Program-made: the position numbers and the translations under genes
From: Bacteroidota bacterium
GTDB taxonomy: Bacteria > Bacteroidota > Bacteroidia > Palsa-965
Assembly (NCBI GenBank): GCA_006218065.1
Contig: VBWE01000030.1
Coordinates: 1,114 to 65,113, forward strand
Reading direction: 5' to 3'
DNA length: 64,000 nt
In this document: piece by piece, positions 41,855 through 51,126 of the stretch
Numbering within the stretch: position 1 is the first letter of the stretch
Layout: the number at the start of each line of letters is the position of its first letter
Notes under the pieces: generated by a model
What the model saw: the letters and a program-made list of their open reading frames with translations, nothing else
What the model was told of the DNA's origin: nothing
Database searches by the model: none

Positions 41855-44800
41855 ATGAAAAAGCTGTACACGCTGTTCCTGTCGGTTTTATTCGCTTCTG
41901 CGCTGAATGCCCAGGATATTTCAGTTATCGCGATTACTTCACCCGTTAGCGGCTGTGCGCTTACGTCAACGGAAAATGTGACGATCCGGATATTCAACTA
42001 CGGTCCAACGCTCGTGGCGGGAAGCTCGTTCAACGTTTCCTATACTATAAACGGCGGGCTCCCGGTAACCGAGTTGCTCGTTTTAGGCGCCAATATGCTG
42101 ACCAACTCCACGTTGAACTATACGTTTACAACGCAGGCAGATCTTTCAGTCCCCGGTTCCTTTACATTTGATGCTACCTGCGCCTTGCCCGGGGATGTAA
42201 ACCCCGGTAATGATGCCTTTACGGGTTACCTGGTTACCAATACGGCCGCATCCGTGGGCGGAACGGTTACCGGTCCTGGCAGCGTCTGTTTTTCCGGCAA
42301 CAGCGGTAACCTTACGCTGGCCGGGCAGACCGGGAACGTACTGCGCTGGGAATATTCCACCGACGGAGGATTTACCTGGATCAACGTTACAAATACCACC
42401 ACCACGCAGCCATACAACAACCTCACCGTACCTACGCAATATCGCGCCGTTGTGCAGAATGGCGGCTGTGCAACCGCGTTTTCTTCCGTAGCATCCATTA
42501 CGATTGATCCTGCCACAGTGGGTGGCTCACTACCCGGTACGGCAACCCGCTGTTTCGGCAGCAACAGCGGAACAATTACGCTGAGCGGTCATACCGGTTC
42601 TGTCGTGCGCTGGGAGTTTTCTACCGATGGCTCTACCGATGGCGGTGCAACCTGGACCAATATTGCAAATACGACGACCTCGCAGTCGTACCTGAACCTT
42701 ACCGTAACCACCATTTACAGGGCACGCGTTCAAAGCGGAACCTGCGTGGCGCTTTATTCCACAAATGCAACGATCACGATCAGCCCGACAACGGTTGGCG
42801 GTTCTCTTTCCCCGGCAGTATCAACAGTATGCAGCGGGGCAAACAGTGGAACACTAACGCTGAGCGGCCACGTAGGAAGTGTAGTCCGCTGGCAGTATTC
42901 CACCGATGGTGGAGTTACCTGGATCAACGTAGCGAATACTACTACCACACAGTCTTATCTTAACCTGGTTGCCTCGCGCATGTACAGGGCACAGGTGCAA
43001 AGCGGCGCCTGCCTGCTGGTCAACTCGGCCACGGCGACTATAAACGTTACATCCGCTTCCATCGGGGGCAGCATTACGCCCGCGGCATCTACCGTATGCA
43101 GCGGGGCCAACAGCGGTACACTCACACTTTCCGGGCATACCGGGTCTATTATCCAGTGGGAATTTTCTATCGATGGCGGTGTAACCTGGTCTGTAATTGC
43201 AAACACGACGACAACAGAAAATTACCTCAACCTGGTCAGTACCACCATGTATCGTGCGCTGGTGCAGAGCGGGGGATGTACCGCATCGTATTCGGCAACG
43301 GCCACGGTAACAGTCGATGCACCTTCCGTCGGCGGAACAGTATCAGGCGGATTATCCGTCTGCAGCGGCTCGAACAGCGGATCGCTTACACTCGGAGGAC
43401 AAACAGGTTCGGTTACAAGCTGGGAATTCTCCACCGATGGCGGCGTAACCTGGACGCCGATTGCCAATACCACGACCACACAAGCATATACCAACCTGGT
43501 AACTACGACAATTTATCACGCTATCGTACAAAGCGGTGTATGTCCTTCGGCAACTGCTGCGGAAGACACCGTATTCGTTGATCCGAATACCGTGGGCGGA
43601 ACGCTTTCTCCTGTGCTCGATACCGTTTGCAGCGGGAACAATAGCGGGGTTATTACACTGAGCGGCGAAACAGGCAGTGTATTGCGCTGGGAATTTTCTA
43701 CCGACGGCGGTTCGACCTGGATCGCAAATTCGAACACAAGCACGACACAGGCGTATACCAATATTGCTACGCCTACGTATTACCGCGCGGTAGTTCAGAG
43801 CGGAACCTGCGCGCTTGCGTATTCTTCTACAGCGGCTGTAACCATCGATCAGCCTTCTGCCGGAGGAACGTTGTACGGTAACGCCACGGTATGCAGCGGA
43901 TCCAATAACGGAACGATCACGCTGATCGGCAACGTAGGAACCATCCTCGGATGGGAATTCTCGAATGACGGCGGAACTACCTGGAATGCGATTGCAAACA
44001 CAACAGGATCTGAAAACTACCTGAACCTGACTGATACTACGATATACCAGGCGATTTCACAGAACGGGGTTTGTCCTTCGGATACCTCCACACTGGTGAC
44101 GATTCTCGTGGATGAAGTATCTCTCGGCGGAATCGTTACCATTGACGATACCGTTTGCAGCGGCGCCAACAGCGGTTCGATCACGCTGAGCGGGCAGCTC
44201 GGAACCGTTGATGGTTGGGAGTATTCCACTGACGGAGGATTTACCTGGATCAATATCTCGAATAATACGACGACGCAGAACTTCCTCAACCTTACGGCGA
44301 CTACCATGTACCGCGCCCGCGTGCACAATGGGGTTTGCAGCCCGGTCAACTCAACTTTCGCAACAATTACAGTTGATCCCCCGGCAACCGGCGGAACAGT
44401 AGCCGGAACGACAGCGGTTTGCGCTTCGGGTAATACCGGGACACTCACGCTCGGCGGATCTTCGGGCGCCATCGTAAGCTGGGAAACTTCTACCGACGGC
44501 GGACTGACCTGGACACCCAACGGAAACACGACAGCCACAGAAACATATACCAACCTGCTTGATACAACCTGGTACCGCGTCATCATCAGCAGCGGCGTTT
44601 GCGGAAACGATACGTCTTCCGTCGGCGTCGTTACAGTTGACCCGGTTTCTGTGGGCGGTGCGCTGACGGTAAACGATACCGTTTGCAGCGGCACGAACAG
44701 CGGTACGATCTACCTCAACGGCTGGACTGGCAATATTCTCGGCTGGGAATATTCAACAGACGGCATGAACTGGATCGCGCTTACCAATACGGCGGATTCC

Positions 44801-46144
44801 ATCAATTACGCCAACCTGCTCCAGACTACGTATTACCGGACCATCATTCGCAACGGGGCATGTAATCCTGTTTATTCTTCGATTGATACGATTACCGTTA
44901 TACCGCCTTCCAACGCCGGAACGATTACCGGTGCAGTTGCCGGATGCGCAGGTGCCAATGCCGGAACGCTTGTACTGAGCGGATTTACCGGCTCGGTGCT
45001 CGGATGGGAATCATCAGCAGATGGCGGACTGACCTGGACGCCGATCAGCAATACCACGTCTGTACAAACCTATTTAAACCTTGCTGATACAACCTGGTAC
45101 CAGGCGATCGTGGCCAGCGGAAGCTGCACGCCGGATACTTCTGCTTCGGCAATGGTTGTTACGTATCCGCAGCCGGTAGCGGCATTCACTGTGGCCGACG
45201 GATGCTTCAACAGCCCGAGCGTTTTTGCAAATGCGTCTTCCGTTTCTTCCGGAAGCATCATCATCAACAACTGGGATTTCGGCGACAATACTACCTCGAT
45301 CAATATCAGTCCTTCGCACGTTTACGCAAGCGCCGATACGTTTACGGTAGCGCTGGTAATCACAAGCAACTTCGGTTGTGCGGATACGCTGGTCGATTCC
45401 GTTATCGTTCACCCGCTTCCTGCTGCAGCGATTGCAGTAACCGGCAACAGCCCGCTTTGCACAGGCGATACAGCAGTACTGACTGTACCGATGGACACGC
45501 TGTTCACGTATCTCTGGAATACCGGCGACTCGATCAACACCATCATGATCGATTCTGCTGCAACGTATGTCGTAACCGTAACGGATACGATTACCGGCTG
45601 CGTCGCTATGGATTCGGTTACGATGACGATTCTCGCAAAACCGGTTGCCAGCGCAGGCCTGGATTCCACGATCGGTTTCGGAAGCAGCATCACGCTGAAT
45701 GGCGAAGGCGGAGGTTTTTATTCCTGGACTCCGCTGGTAGGCCTGGATAATGCAAGTGCGGAAGATCCCGTAGCATCGCCGCCCACGACGATCACTTATA
45801 CGCTTACAGTAACCGGTATCAACGGTTGCATGGATACCGACGTGGTCAAAATCACGCTGGTGAAAGATTACAACCTGGTGATCGCAAACCTGGTTACGGC
45901 AAACGGCGACGGGCATAACGACAACTGGATCATCGACGGGATCAATTATTATCCCGAAAACGAAGTGCATATCTACAACCGGAACGGTATGGAACTGTTC
46001 ACCGCAACAGCATACCACAACGAATGGAATGCCACGTACAACGGGCAGCAGGTTCCCGACGGTACGTACTATTATGTTCTCAAATTCACCGACGACAGCG
46101 GCATGGTTCTGAAAGGCGCCATTACGGTAGTCAGCAACAAATAA
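41855..46144 (+). CDS. giant repeat adhesin with type B T9SS sorting domain
   Basis: The 1429-residue protein has a signal peptide (MKKLYTLFLSVLFASALNAQ), a CARDB-like domain (about 21-130), eleven tandem repeats of about 88 residues (133-1106, positions 42251-45172), a PKD domain (VAAFTVADGCF...WDFGDN), two further Ig-like domains, and a C-terminal gliding-motility-type (type B) sorting domain (LVTANGDGHNDNWIIDGINYYP...HIYNRNGMELFTA). Each repeat runs SVGGTVSG--VCSGSNSGSLTL, then WEFSTDGGVTWTPIANTT and Y---V-SG-C. Such proteins are exported through PorP/SprF partners, and SprB-like ones serve gliding or adhesion. It is five nucleotides upstream of the PorP/SprF gene, forming a conserved pair. 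Confidence 0.93.
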   Translation: MKKLYTLFLSVLFASALNAQDISVIAITSPVSGCALTSTENVTIRIFNYGPTLVAGSSFNVSYTINGGLPVTELLVLGANMLTNSTLNYTFTTQADLSVPGSFTFDATCALPGDVNPGNDAFTGYLVTNTAASVGGTVTGPGSVCFSGNSGNLTLAGQTGNVLRWEYSTDGGFTWINVTNTTTTQPYNNLTVPTQYRAVVQNGGCATAFSSVASITIDPATVGGSLPGTATRCFGSNSGTITLSGHTGSVVRWEFSTDGSTDGGATWTNIANTTTSQSYLNLTVTTIYRARVQSGTCVALYSTNATITISPTTVGGSLSPAVSTVCSGANSGTLTLSGHVGSVVRWQYSTDGGVTWINVANTTTTQSYLNLVASRMYRAQVQSGACLLVNSATATINVTSASIGGSITPAASTVCSGANSGTLTLSGHTGSIIQWEFSIDGGVTWSVIANTTTTENYLNLVSTTMYRALVQSGGCTASYSATATVTVDAPSVGGTVSGGLSVCSGSNSGSLTLGGQTGSVTSWEFSTDGGVTWTPIANTTTTQAYTNLVTTTIYHAIVQSGVCPSATAAEDTVFVDPNTVGGTLSPVLDTVCSGNNSGVITLSGETGSVLRWEFSTDGGSTWIANSNTSTTQAYTNIATPTYYRAVVQSGTCALAYSSTAAVTIDQPSAGGTLYGNATVCSGSNNGTITLIGNVGTILGWEFSNDGGTTWNAIANTTGSENYLNLTDTTIYQAISQNGVCPSDTSTLVTILVDEVSLGGIVTIDDTVCSGANSGSITLSGQLGTVDGWEYSTDGGFTWINISNNTTTQNFLNLTATTMYRARVHNGVCSPVNSTFATITVDPPATGGTVAGTTAVCASGNTGTLTLGGSSGAIVSWETSTDGGLTWTPNGNTTATETYTNLLDTTWYRVIISSGVCGNDTSSVGVVTVDPVSVGGALTVNDTVCSGTNSGTIYLNGWTGNILGWEYSTDGMNWIALTNTADSINYANLLQTTYYRTIIRNGACNPVYSSIDTITVIPPSNAGTITGAVAGCAGANAGTLVLSGFTGSVLGWESSADGGLTWTPISNTTSVQTYLNLADTTWYQAIVASGSCTPDTSASAMVVTYPQPVAAFTVADGCFNSPSVFANASSVSSGSIIINNWDFGDNTTSINISPSHVYASADTFTVALVITSNFGCADTLVDSVIVHPLPAAAIAVTGNSPLCTGDTAVLTVPMDTLFTYLWNTGDSINTIMIDSAATYVVTVTDTITGCVAMDSVTMTILAKPVASAGLDSTIGFGSSITLNGEGGGFYSWTPLVGLDNASAEDPVASPPTTITYTLTVTGINGCMDTDVVKITLVKDYNLVIANLVTANGDGHNDNWIIDGINYYPENEVHIYNRNGMELFTATAYHNEWNATYNGQQVPDGTYYYVLKFTDDSGMVLKGAITVVSNK
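42612..42637 (+). repeat. 12-bp tandem duplication in adhesin repeat 2
   Basis: TCTACCGATGGC occurs twice in a row, giving an extra Ser-Thr-Asp-Gly in the second repeat (STDGSTDGG) that the other ten repeats lack. Coordinates approximate. Confidence 0.8.
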
Positions 46145-46148
46145 ACGC

Positions 46149-47114
46149 ATGTCGAAACTGTCAACAGCACGCAAGATGAAAAAGATCACAACAGCAATCG
46201 CACTGGTACTTGGAATTTCGGGAAGCCTTTCTGCCCAGCAGTTACCGCTTTACAGCCAGTACTACTTCAACCCGTTCGTAAGCAACCCGTCGATGACGGG
46301 AATCAGCGACGAAACCAACGCGTACCTGGTTCACCGTGCGCAATGGACGGGGATTCCCGGCGCGCCGGTTACCAATGCCTTTACCGTGGACGGGTCCATT
46401 AAGGACAAGAACATGGGACTGGGCTTTATGGTATTCAACGACGTGCAGGATATCAACGAACGGCTCGGCCTGTATGCTTCATACGCGTACCGCCTGAAAA
46501 TCGATGACAACAACCGCGTACTGCTCGGGCTTTCTATGGGTTTCCTCGATAACCGTATCGACTTCTCGAAAGCTGTTGTTACCGATAATACCGACCCGAT
46601 GCTGTTCTCCGCTATCCAGCGCAAGAGCGCACTCGACGCGACATTCGGCGCGATTTACGAATGGAAAAAACTGCGCGCCGGTTTTGCGATCCCGCAGATC
46701 TTCGGTCAGCATGTAAAATACGACGGGCTGGATGCGCTGGCGTATTACCAGCTTGCACGGCATTACCAGGGAAGCGTGCAGTATAATTTCATGCTGAGCG
46801 AAACGGCAGAACTCAGCCTCGAACCGCTGGCGATGGTGCGCTGGGTTCCGAATACGCCCGTGCAGTATGATATCAACGCGATCCTGAACTGGAAAAATAT
46901 CGGCTGGCTGGGATTATCGTACCGCAGCAATTACGCTGTGGGCACAAACCTCCGCGTGAAATTATTCAACAGCCTCAGTGCAGGATATGCCTACGACGTG
47001 ATCATCACGCCGCTTCGCACATCGGGCGGTGTAAGCCATGAGTTCATGCTCGGTTATACTTTCGGGCAGATGCAGGGCGGCGGCGGCGGAAAAATGCGCG
47101 GGAAATACGACTAG
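46149..47114 (+). CDS. PorP/SprF family type IX secretion outer membrane protein
   Basis: The 321-residue protein has a signal peptide (ITTAIALVLGISGSLSAQ) and the PorP/SprF opening QLPLYSQYYFNPFVSNPSMTG, which is nearly diagnostic. It then has a beta-barrel pattern (GASYAYRLKI..., SLSAGYAYDVIITPLR, HEFMLGYTFGQ). These proteins anchor type B cargo of the T9SS to the outer membrane or assist its export. A second ATG at 46176 would give the more compact signal peptide. It follows the adhesin by 4 nt and is followed by the PorE-like gene. Confidence 0.93.
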   Translation: MSKLSTARKMKKITTAIALVLGISGSLSAQQLPLYSQYYFNPFVSNPSMTGISDETNAYLVHRAQWTGIPGAPVTNAFTVDGSIKDKNMGLGFMVFNDVQDINERLGLYASYAYRLKIDDNNRVLLGLSMGFLDNRIDFSKAVVTDNTDPMLFSAIQRKSALDATFGAIYEWKKLRAGFAIPQIFGQHVKYDGLDALAYYQLARHYQGSVQYNFMLSETAELSLEPLAMVRWVPNTPVQYDINAILNWKNIGWLGLSYRSNYAVGTNLRVKLFNSLSAGYAYDVIITPLRTSGGVSHEFMLGYTFGQMQGGGGGKMRGKYD

Positions 47115-47174
47115 GCAATACTCCTCAAAGTACGATTGCTGAAAACGGATAATTTATTTCGGAAGACTTTAGAT

Positions 47175-47360
47175 CAAAAAACAAAAAGCAAAATGCAAAC
47201 GGCAAAAAGCAAACAAATCGGTTTATGGAAAAAGGAATTGCCATTTGCCATTTGCTTTTTGCTTTTTATTAAGTACAAAATGCAAACAGCAACACGTGAT
47301 AAAATGAATACAGGAAAAAGGAAATTGCTTTTTGCATTTTGCTTTTTGCCTTTTCATTTG
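47175..47360. repeat. heptad-iterated inverted repeat, copy O (two modules)
   Basis: Module 1: six perfect units CAAAAAA, CAAAAAG, CAAAATG, CAAACGG, CAAAAAG, CAAACAA (47175-47216) against CCATTTG, CCATTTG, CTTTTTG, CTTTTTA (47241-47268). Module 2: CAAAATG, CAAACAG, CAACACG against CTTTTTG, CATTTTG, CTTTTTG near 47330-47355. Module 2 contains the chosen start codon of the next gene. Confidence 0.88.
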
Positions 47361-49328
47361 AATATACGCCATTTCGCACTCTTACTTTTGCTCGTTGTAC
47401 CGGATGCCGTTTCCGCAGCGCCCGTTTCAGAAGCGGACCTGCAGAAGAAAGCGGATATTCTCTACAACCGCCGCGAATACGAGCTTGCCTATGATTACTA
47501 CCTGCGGCTGAAATCCATACAGCCAGCCAAACTGCTGTACGAATTCCGTGCAGGAGTTTGCGCCATTTATTCGGGCGACGCGGTTACCGCGCTCGGTTTC
47601 CTGAAAGGATGCATTGAAAAAGACACCGCGCTCACCGATATTCATTTCTTCCTCGGCCGGGCCTATCTTTTAAACAACAAGCCCGACGAAGCCCGTACCT
47701 ATTTCATGAAGCAGGCTTCAAAAGAAACGGATGAAGCCCAGCGGAAAAAACTGCAGTACTGGGTGTATTACTGCAACAACGCTATCGAACAAATGGCGAA
47801 ACCGGTAAATGCCAACGTGCAGAATGCCGGCCGCCCTGTAAATACACCCGGAGATGAATTTGCACCCGTGCTTATGCCGGATAATATGGGCATGTGGTTC
47901 ACGTACAAAGGCACGCAAAGCACCGGCGGAAAAATGCGCGTATTCGGCCGCAACGATTCGGCGGGGTATTACCTCGAAGACGTACTCGATTGCCGGATGA
48001 CCAACAACGGCTGGTCGATCCCGCTCCCGCTGAGCGACAGTGTAAACACCGCGAAGCACGACGCCTGCACGGCCGTTTCTCCCGACGGGCTGCACCTGTA
48101 TATTTACCGGAGCTCACCGAAAGACGGCGGCGATATTTACGTTTGCCACAAACGCGGACTGGACTGGAGCCGCCCGGAAAAAATCCTAGGCGAAATTAAT
48201 ACGCCGGCGTGGGAGGGCAGCATCAGTTTTGCAGCGGACGGAAAAACGGCCTATTTCGCCAGCGAGCGTGAAGGCGGTTATGGCGGAAAAGATATTTACC
48301 GGAGCACATTGAAAGACGACGGTACCTGGGGAAATATCGAAAACCTCGGGCCTAATATCAATACGGAGATGGACGACGATGCGCCGTTTCTTTTCGAAGA
48401 AGGCAAACGCATGTCGTACGCATCGAAAGGACAAAACAGCATCGGCGGTTATGATATTTTTATTTCGGAGCTGCTGCCCGACGGAAAAACATGGAAAGAA
48501 GGCGTAACGATCGGCTACCCGGTAAACAGTACCATGGACGATATTTATTACGCACCGAACCCGGATGGATTTTCCGCTTATCTCTGCTCCAACCGCGCGG
48601 GCGGAAACGGCGGGATGGATATTTACATCAGTGAACCCGGCATGCCCGCGAAAGCCGGCGACCTGGTACTCATCAAAGGCATTGTAACGCTCGACGATCT
48701 TCCTGCCGCCGCCGCCGTTTCGGTTACTGCCGGCGGAAAAGATTCGCTGGTGGGCGATTACCGCAGCAACGGGGCTTCCGGCCGCTATGCCGTTTCGCTT
48801 CCGCCTGGAAACGATTATAAAGTAACCTTCATCATGAGCGGCTGCATCGATTCGGTAAAATCATTCAATGCTTCCGATGTAAGCAGCTTTGTAGCCAAAT
48901 CGTTTGATGTTGCGTTTTACTCCGCGGAATATAAACGCGTGCACTACGAACGTTTCGGCGTGAAGGACACCAGTACGTTTACCAAAAAACTGCTTTTCCT
49001 TTCCGGCGACGAGATTACGCTTCCGAACGGGGAAAAAACGGTTGTCCGCCGCGACTCCAGCAAAACGTACCAGGACGAAAAAGGACAAACGATGGGGCAG
49101 GGTATGTTTATCGTGATCGGTTCGTTTAAAAATGCGCCGTATGCCAAACGCCTGCAGGCCAAAATCAAAAATGATAAGGTATATCCAGCGCACGACCTGG
49201 TGTATAACCGCGAAAACGGATTTACTTACGTGGTTGTTGCACGCCCGAAATCAACGGAAGAAGCCGCCGACTGGGTAACACGCGCAAGAAAAGAATATCG
49301 CGATGCCTGGATTCAGCAACTCGAATAA
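47304..49328 (+). CDS. PorE-like protein: TPR, beta-propeller, regulatory-like domain and C-terminal SPOR-like domain
   Basis: The 674-residue protein begins in a repeat (ATG 47304-47306), with a signal peptide near RHFALLLLLVVPDAVSA. Domains: TPR-like helices (about 40-140, REYELAYDYYLRLKSIQPAK); a PD40-type beta-propeller (about 187-455) with blades such as WEGSISFAADGKTAYFASER and DIYYAPNPDGFSAYLCSNRA; a carboxypeptidase-regulatory-like domain (about 457-515, DYRSNGASGRYAVSLPPGND); and a C-terminal SPOR-like domain (about 600-674, GMFIVIGSFKNAPYAKRL). This is the PorE layout, except that PorE ends in an OmpA-C peptidoglycan-binding domain. It probably ties the secretion/adhesin complex to peptidoglycan. 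The longer frame upstream starts in a TTG at 47136. Confidence 0.85.
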   Translation: MNTGKRKLLFAFCFLPFHLNIRHFALLLLLVVPDAVSAAPVSEADLQKKADILYNRREYELAYDYYLRLKSIQPAKLLYEFRAGVCAIYSGDAVTALGFLKGCIEKDTALTDIHFFLGRAYLLNNKPDEARTYFMKQASKETDEAQRKKLQYWVYYCNNAIEQMAKPVNANVQNAGRPVNTPGDEFAPVLMPDNMGMWFTYKGTQSTGGKMRVFGRNDSAGYYLEDVLDCRMTNNGWSIPLPLSDSVNTAKHDACTAVSPDGLHLYIYRSSPKDGGDIYVCHKRGLDWSRPEKILGEINTPAWEGSISFAADGKTAYFASEREGGYGGKDIYRSTLKDDGTWGNIENLGPNINTEMDDDAPFLFEEGKRMSYASKGQNSIGGYDIFISELLPDGKTWKEGVTIGYPVNSTMDDIYYAPNPDGFSAYLCSNRAGGNGGMDIYISEPGMPAKAGDLVLIKGIVTLDDLPAAAAVSVTAGGKDSLVGDYRSNGASGRYAVSLPPGNDYKVTFIMSGCIDSVKSFNASDVSSFVAKSFDVAFYSAEYKRVHYERFGVKDTSTFTKKLLFLSGDEITLPNGEKTVVRRDSSKTYQDEKGQTMGQGMFIVIGSFKNAPYAKRLQAKIKNDKVYPAHDLVYNRENGFTYVVVARPKSTEEAADWVTRARKEYRDAWIQQLE

Positions 49329-51047
49329 TCAGCGCGTAAATTTCTTTTTGTATTCCGTCGCATTTCCTTTTTTATCCGAAACGAGCAGCCGCAGCTCATG
49401 ATCGCCTTTTCCCACGCGCGAATCGAAAGAGTAATAGAGTAATTTTTTCTTCGGCTCGTATTCCAGCAGCACCCATTTTCCGTCGATATACAATTTATAG
49501 CTGCCGATCCCGGAAAGATTATCACTCACGGTAAAGCCGATGTATTTCAGCGCTGCGAAGCCGGACTGGATACCTTTCTGGTCGAAATTGGCGGGCTTTA
49601 CGGAAGGAGCCGTAGTATCGGGCGCGACGGAGTAATTTCCGAATTCCTTGATCATTGTCGTAATCTGCCCGTTTTCATAAACGCCGCCCACGCTGCTGCG
49701 CCCTCCTTTCGGGGAAATTTCAACGACCAGTAATTTTGAAGCAAGCGAGTCCGGGATTCTTCCTGCGGGTTTGATGGTCAGCGAGCAGGGCAGTTGCAGC
49801 GGCGTTTTGTCGTTGTGCAAACTCACGACCGGCCAGGTGGCCCCTGCCGCGCGGCTTGAACCGGATTTGAGGTACTCATCTTCATATAAAGCGCCTGCCG
49901 GGATGACAAAACGGAAATGCTCGGATTGCAGTACGTTTTCCTGGTCCCATTTTTTCGGTGCGAGCGACTGGCCCATGATGTTTTTTCCTGATCCTTTGAT
50001 TTTGAATTCCGCCGCAGCCGTATTTCCGTTCACATCGATGAGTACGTATTTTATACGGTACACGCTGTCACCGGAGATCAGTAACTGTCCTTTGGAAACA
50101 ACCGAATCGTAAATCGGCAGTTTGTTGTTCGGCGCGAGAAAACTTTTCTGGTAATACTTTTTGCCGGTCTGCAGTTCCGGGTAGTCGATATAACAATTGA
50201 TGTAACGCGACTCGTCAAACCCCATTTTGCGGAAGCCGTGACTGTAAATCAGCTTGTCGTTTTTCCAGACCTGCATGCCGTACACGCCGTTTTTCCCGTG
50301 GCGCGTATCTTCCTGGTCGAAACCTTCCATCGCGAAACCGATCCTTCCGCAGGCCACGATACTGTCGGCCGGGTTGGCGAAAACATATTTCTGCCCGGAT
50401 TTTTTCAGCGTGATTTTTTTGCGTCCCGATTTCGCTCCTTTGACTTCCGCAGCGCCATCCAGTTCGTACACTACCAGCGTTTGCGGCGTGGGCGGGATGG
50501 AATCGGAAATGGGCAAACCGAAAAGCTGCGGGTTCAATGCTTCTTCCGTATTCGCATCGCGTATCTCGAAATGCAGGTGCGGTCCTCCCGAACTGCCGGT
50601 ATTGCCCGAGTATCCCATGATCTGTCCCTGCTTCACCGGCAGTTCGCCCGGGCGCGGAAAAAGTTCCACTTCAAATGATTCGCGCGAGTATTGTTCGTGC
50701 TCTACGTATTTCCCGATCCCGGGATTGAATTTCGAGAGGTGCGCATAAACCGTCACGTAACCGTTGGCATGCATCACGTAAAGCACCCGCCCGTACCCGT
50801 AAGGACCCACTTTGATGCGCGTAACAAAACCTTCGGCGGAAGCCATTACCGGGATGCCTTCTTTGTTGCTGGTCGAAAAATCGAGCCCGGCGTGAAAATG
50901 GTTCGGCCGCAGTTCCCCGAAATTCCCGGAAATGCGCGGCGGAATGTTCATCGGCATCCGGAAATAATTCTTCGGGAAATTATCCTGGGCAGTGGAAACC
51001 AATACCGGTAAAAAGAGCAGGAGGTTTATGGAAATCAGTCGGCGCAT
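49329..51047 (-). CDS. exported M23 family metallopeptidase
   Basis: The 572-residue protein has a signal peptide (MRRLISINLLLFLPVLVSTAQ) and an N-terminal LytM/M23 domain: NHFHAGLDFST (first zinc ligands His and Asp), VYAHLS and GPHLHFEIRD (HxH). It cleaves peptidoglycan cross-bridges or other peptides. Two or more C-terminal beta domains follow (TTAPSVKPANFD, FTVSDNLSGIGSYKLYIDGK), as in Bacteroidota DipM/NlpD-like long peptidases. The ATG at 51045-51047 was chosen; MAKLLLQY ten codons upstream also keeps the frame. Its stop is adjacent to the PorE-like stop, with no gap. Confidence 0.92.
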   Translation of the reverse strand: MRRLISINLLLFLPVLVSTAQDNFPKNYFRMPMNIPPRISGNFGELRPNHFHAGLDFSTSNKEGIPVMASAEGFVTRIKVGPYGYGRVLYVMHANGYVTVYAHLSKFNPGIGKYVEHEQYSRESFEVELFPRPGELPVKQGQIMGYSGNTGSSGGPHLHFEIRDANTEEALNPQLFGLPISDSIPPTPQTLVVYELDGAAEVKGAKSGRKKITLKKSGQKYVFANPADSIVACGRIGFAMEGFDQEDTRHGKNGVYGMQVWKNDKLIYSHGFRKMGFDESRYINCYIDYPELQTGKKYYQKSFLAPNNKLPIYDSVVSKGQLLISGDSVYRIKYVLIDVNGNTAAAEFKIKGSGKNIMGQSLAPKKWDQENVLQSEHFRFVIPAGALYEDEYLKSGSSRAAGATWPVVSLHNDKTPLQLPCSLTIKPAGRIPDSLASKLLVVEISPKGGRSSVGGVYENGQITTMIKEFGNYSVAPDTTAPSVKPANFDQKGIQSGFAALKYIGFTVSDNLSGIGSYKLYIDGKWVLLEYEPKKKLLYYSFDSRVGKGDHELRLLVSDKKGNATEYKKKFTR

Positions 51048-51126
51048 GAGTCTATACTGCAAAAGTAGTTTCGCCATCCATGCACATTGCCTATTTTTGA
51101 TAAACAATCCCCAATACTTTTCAACT

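Noticed and set aside
45074-46189. 371-codon open frame on the minus strand, and other minus-strand frames under the adhesin
   Set aside because: Antisense to the repeat adhesin; they repeat with the repeat units and have no signal or domain.
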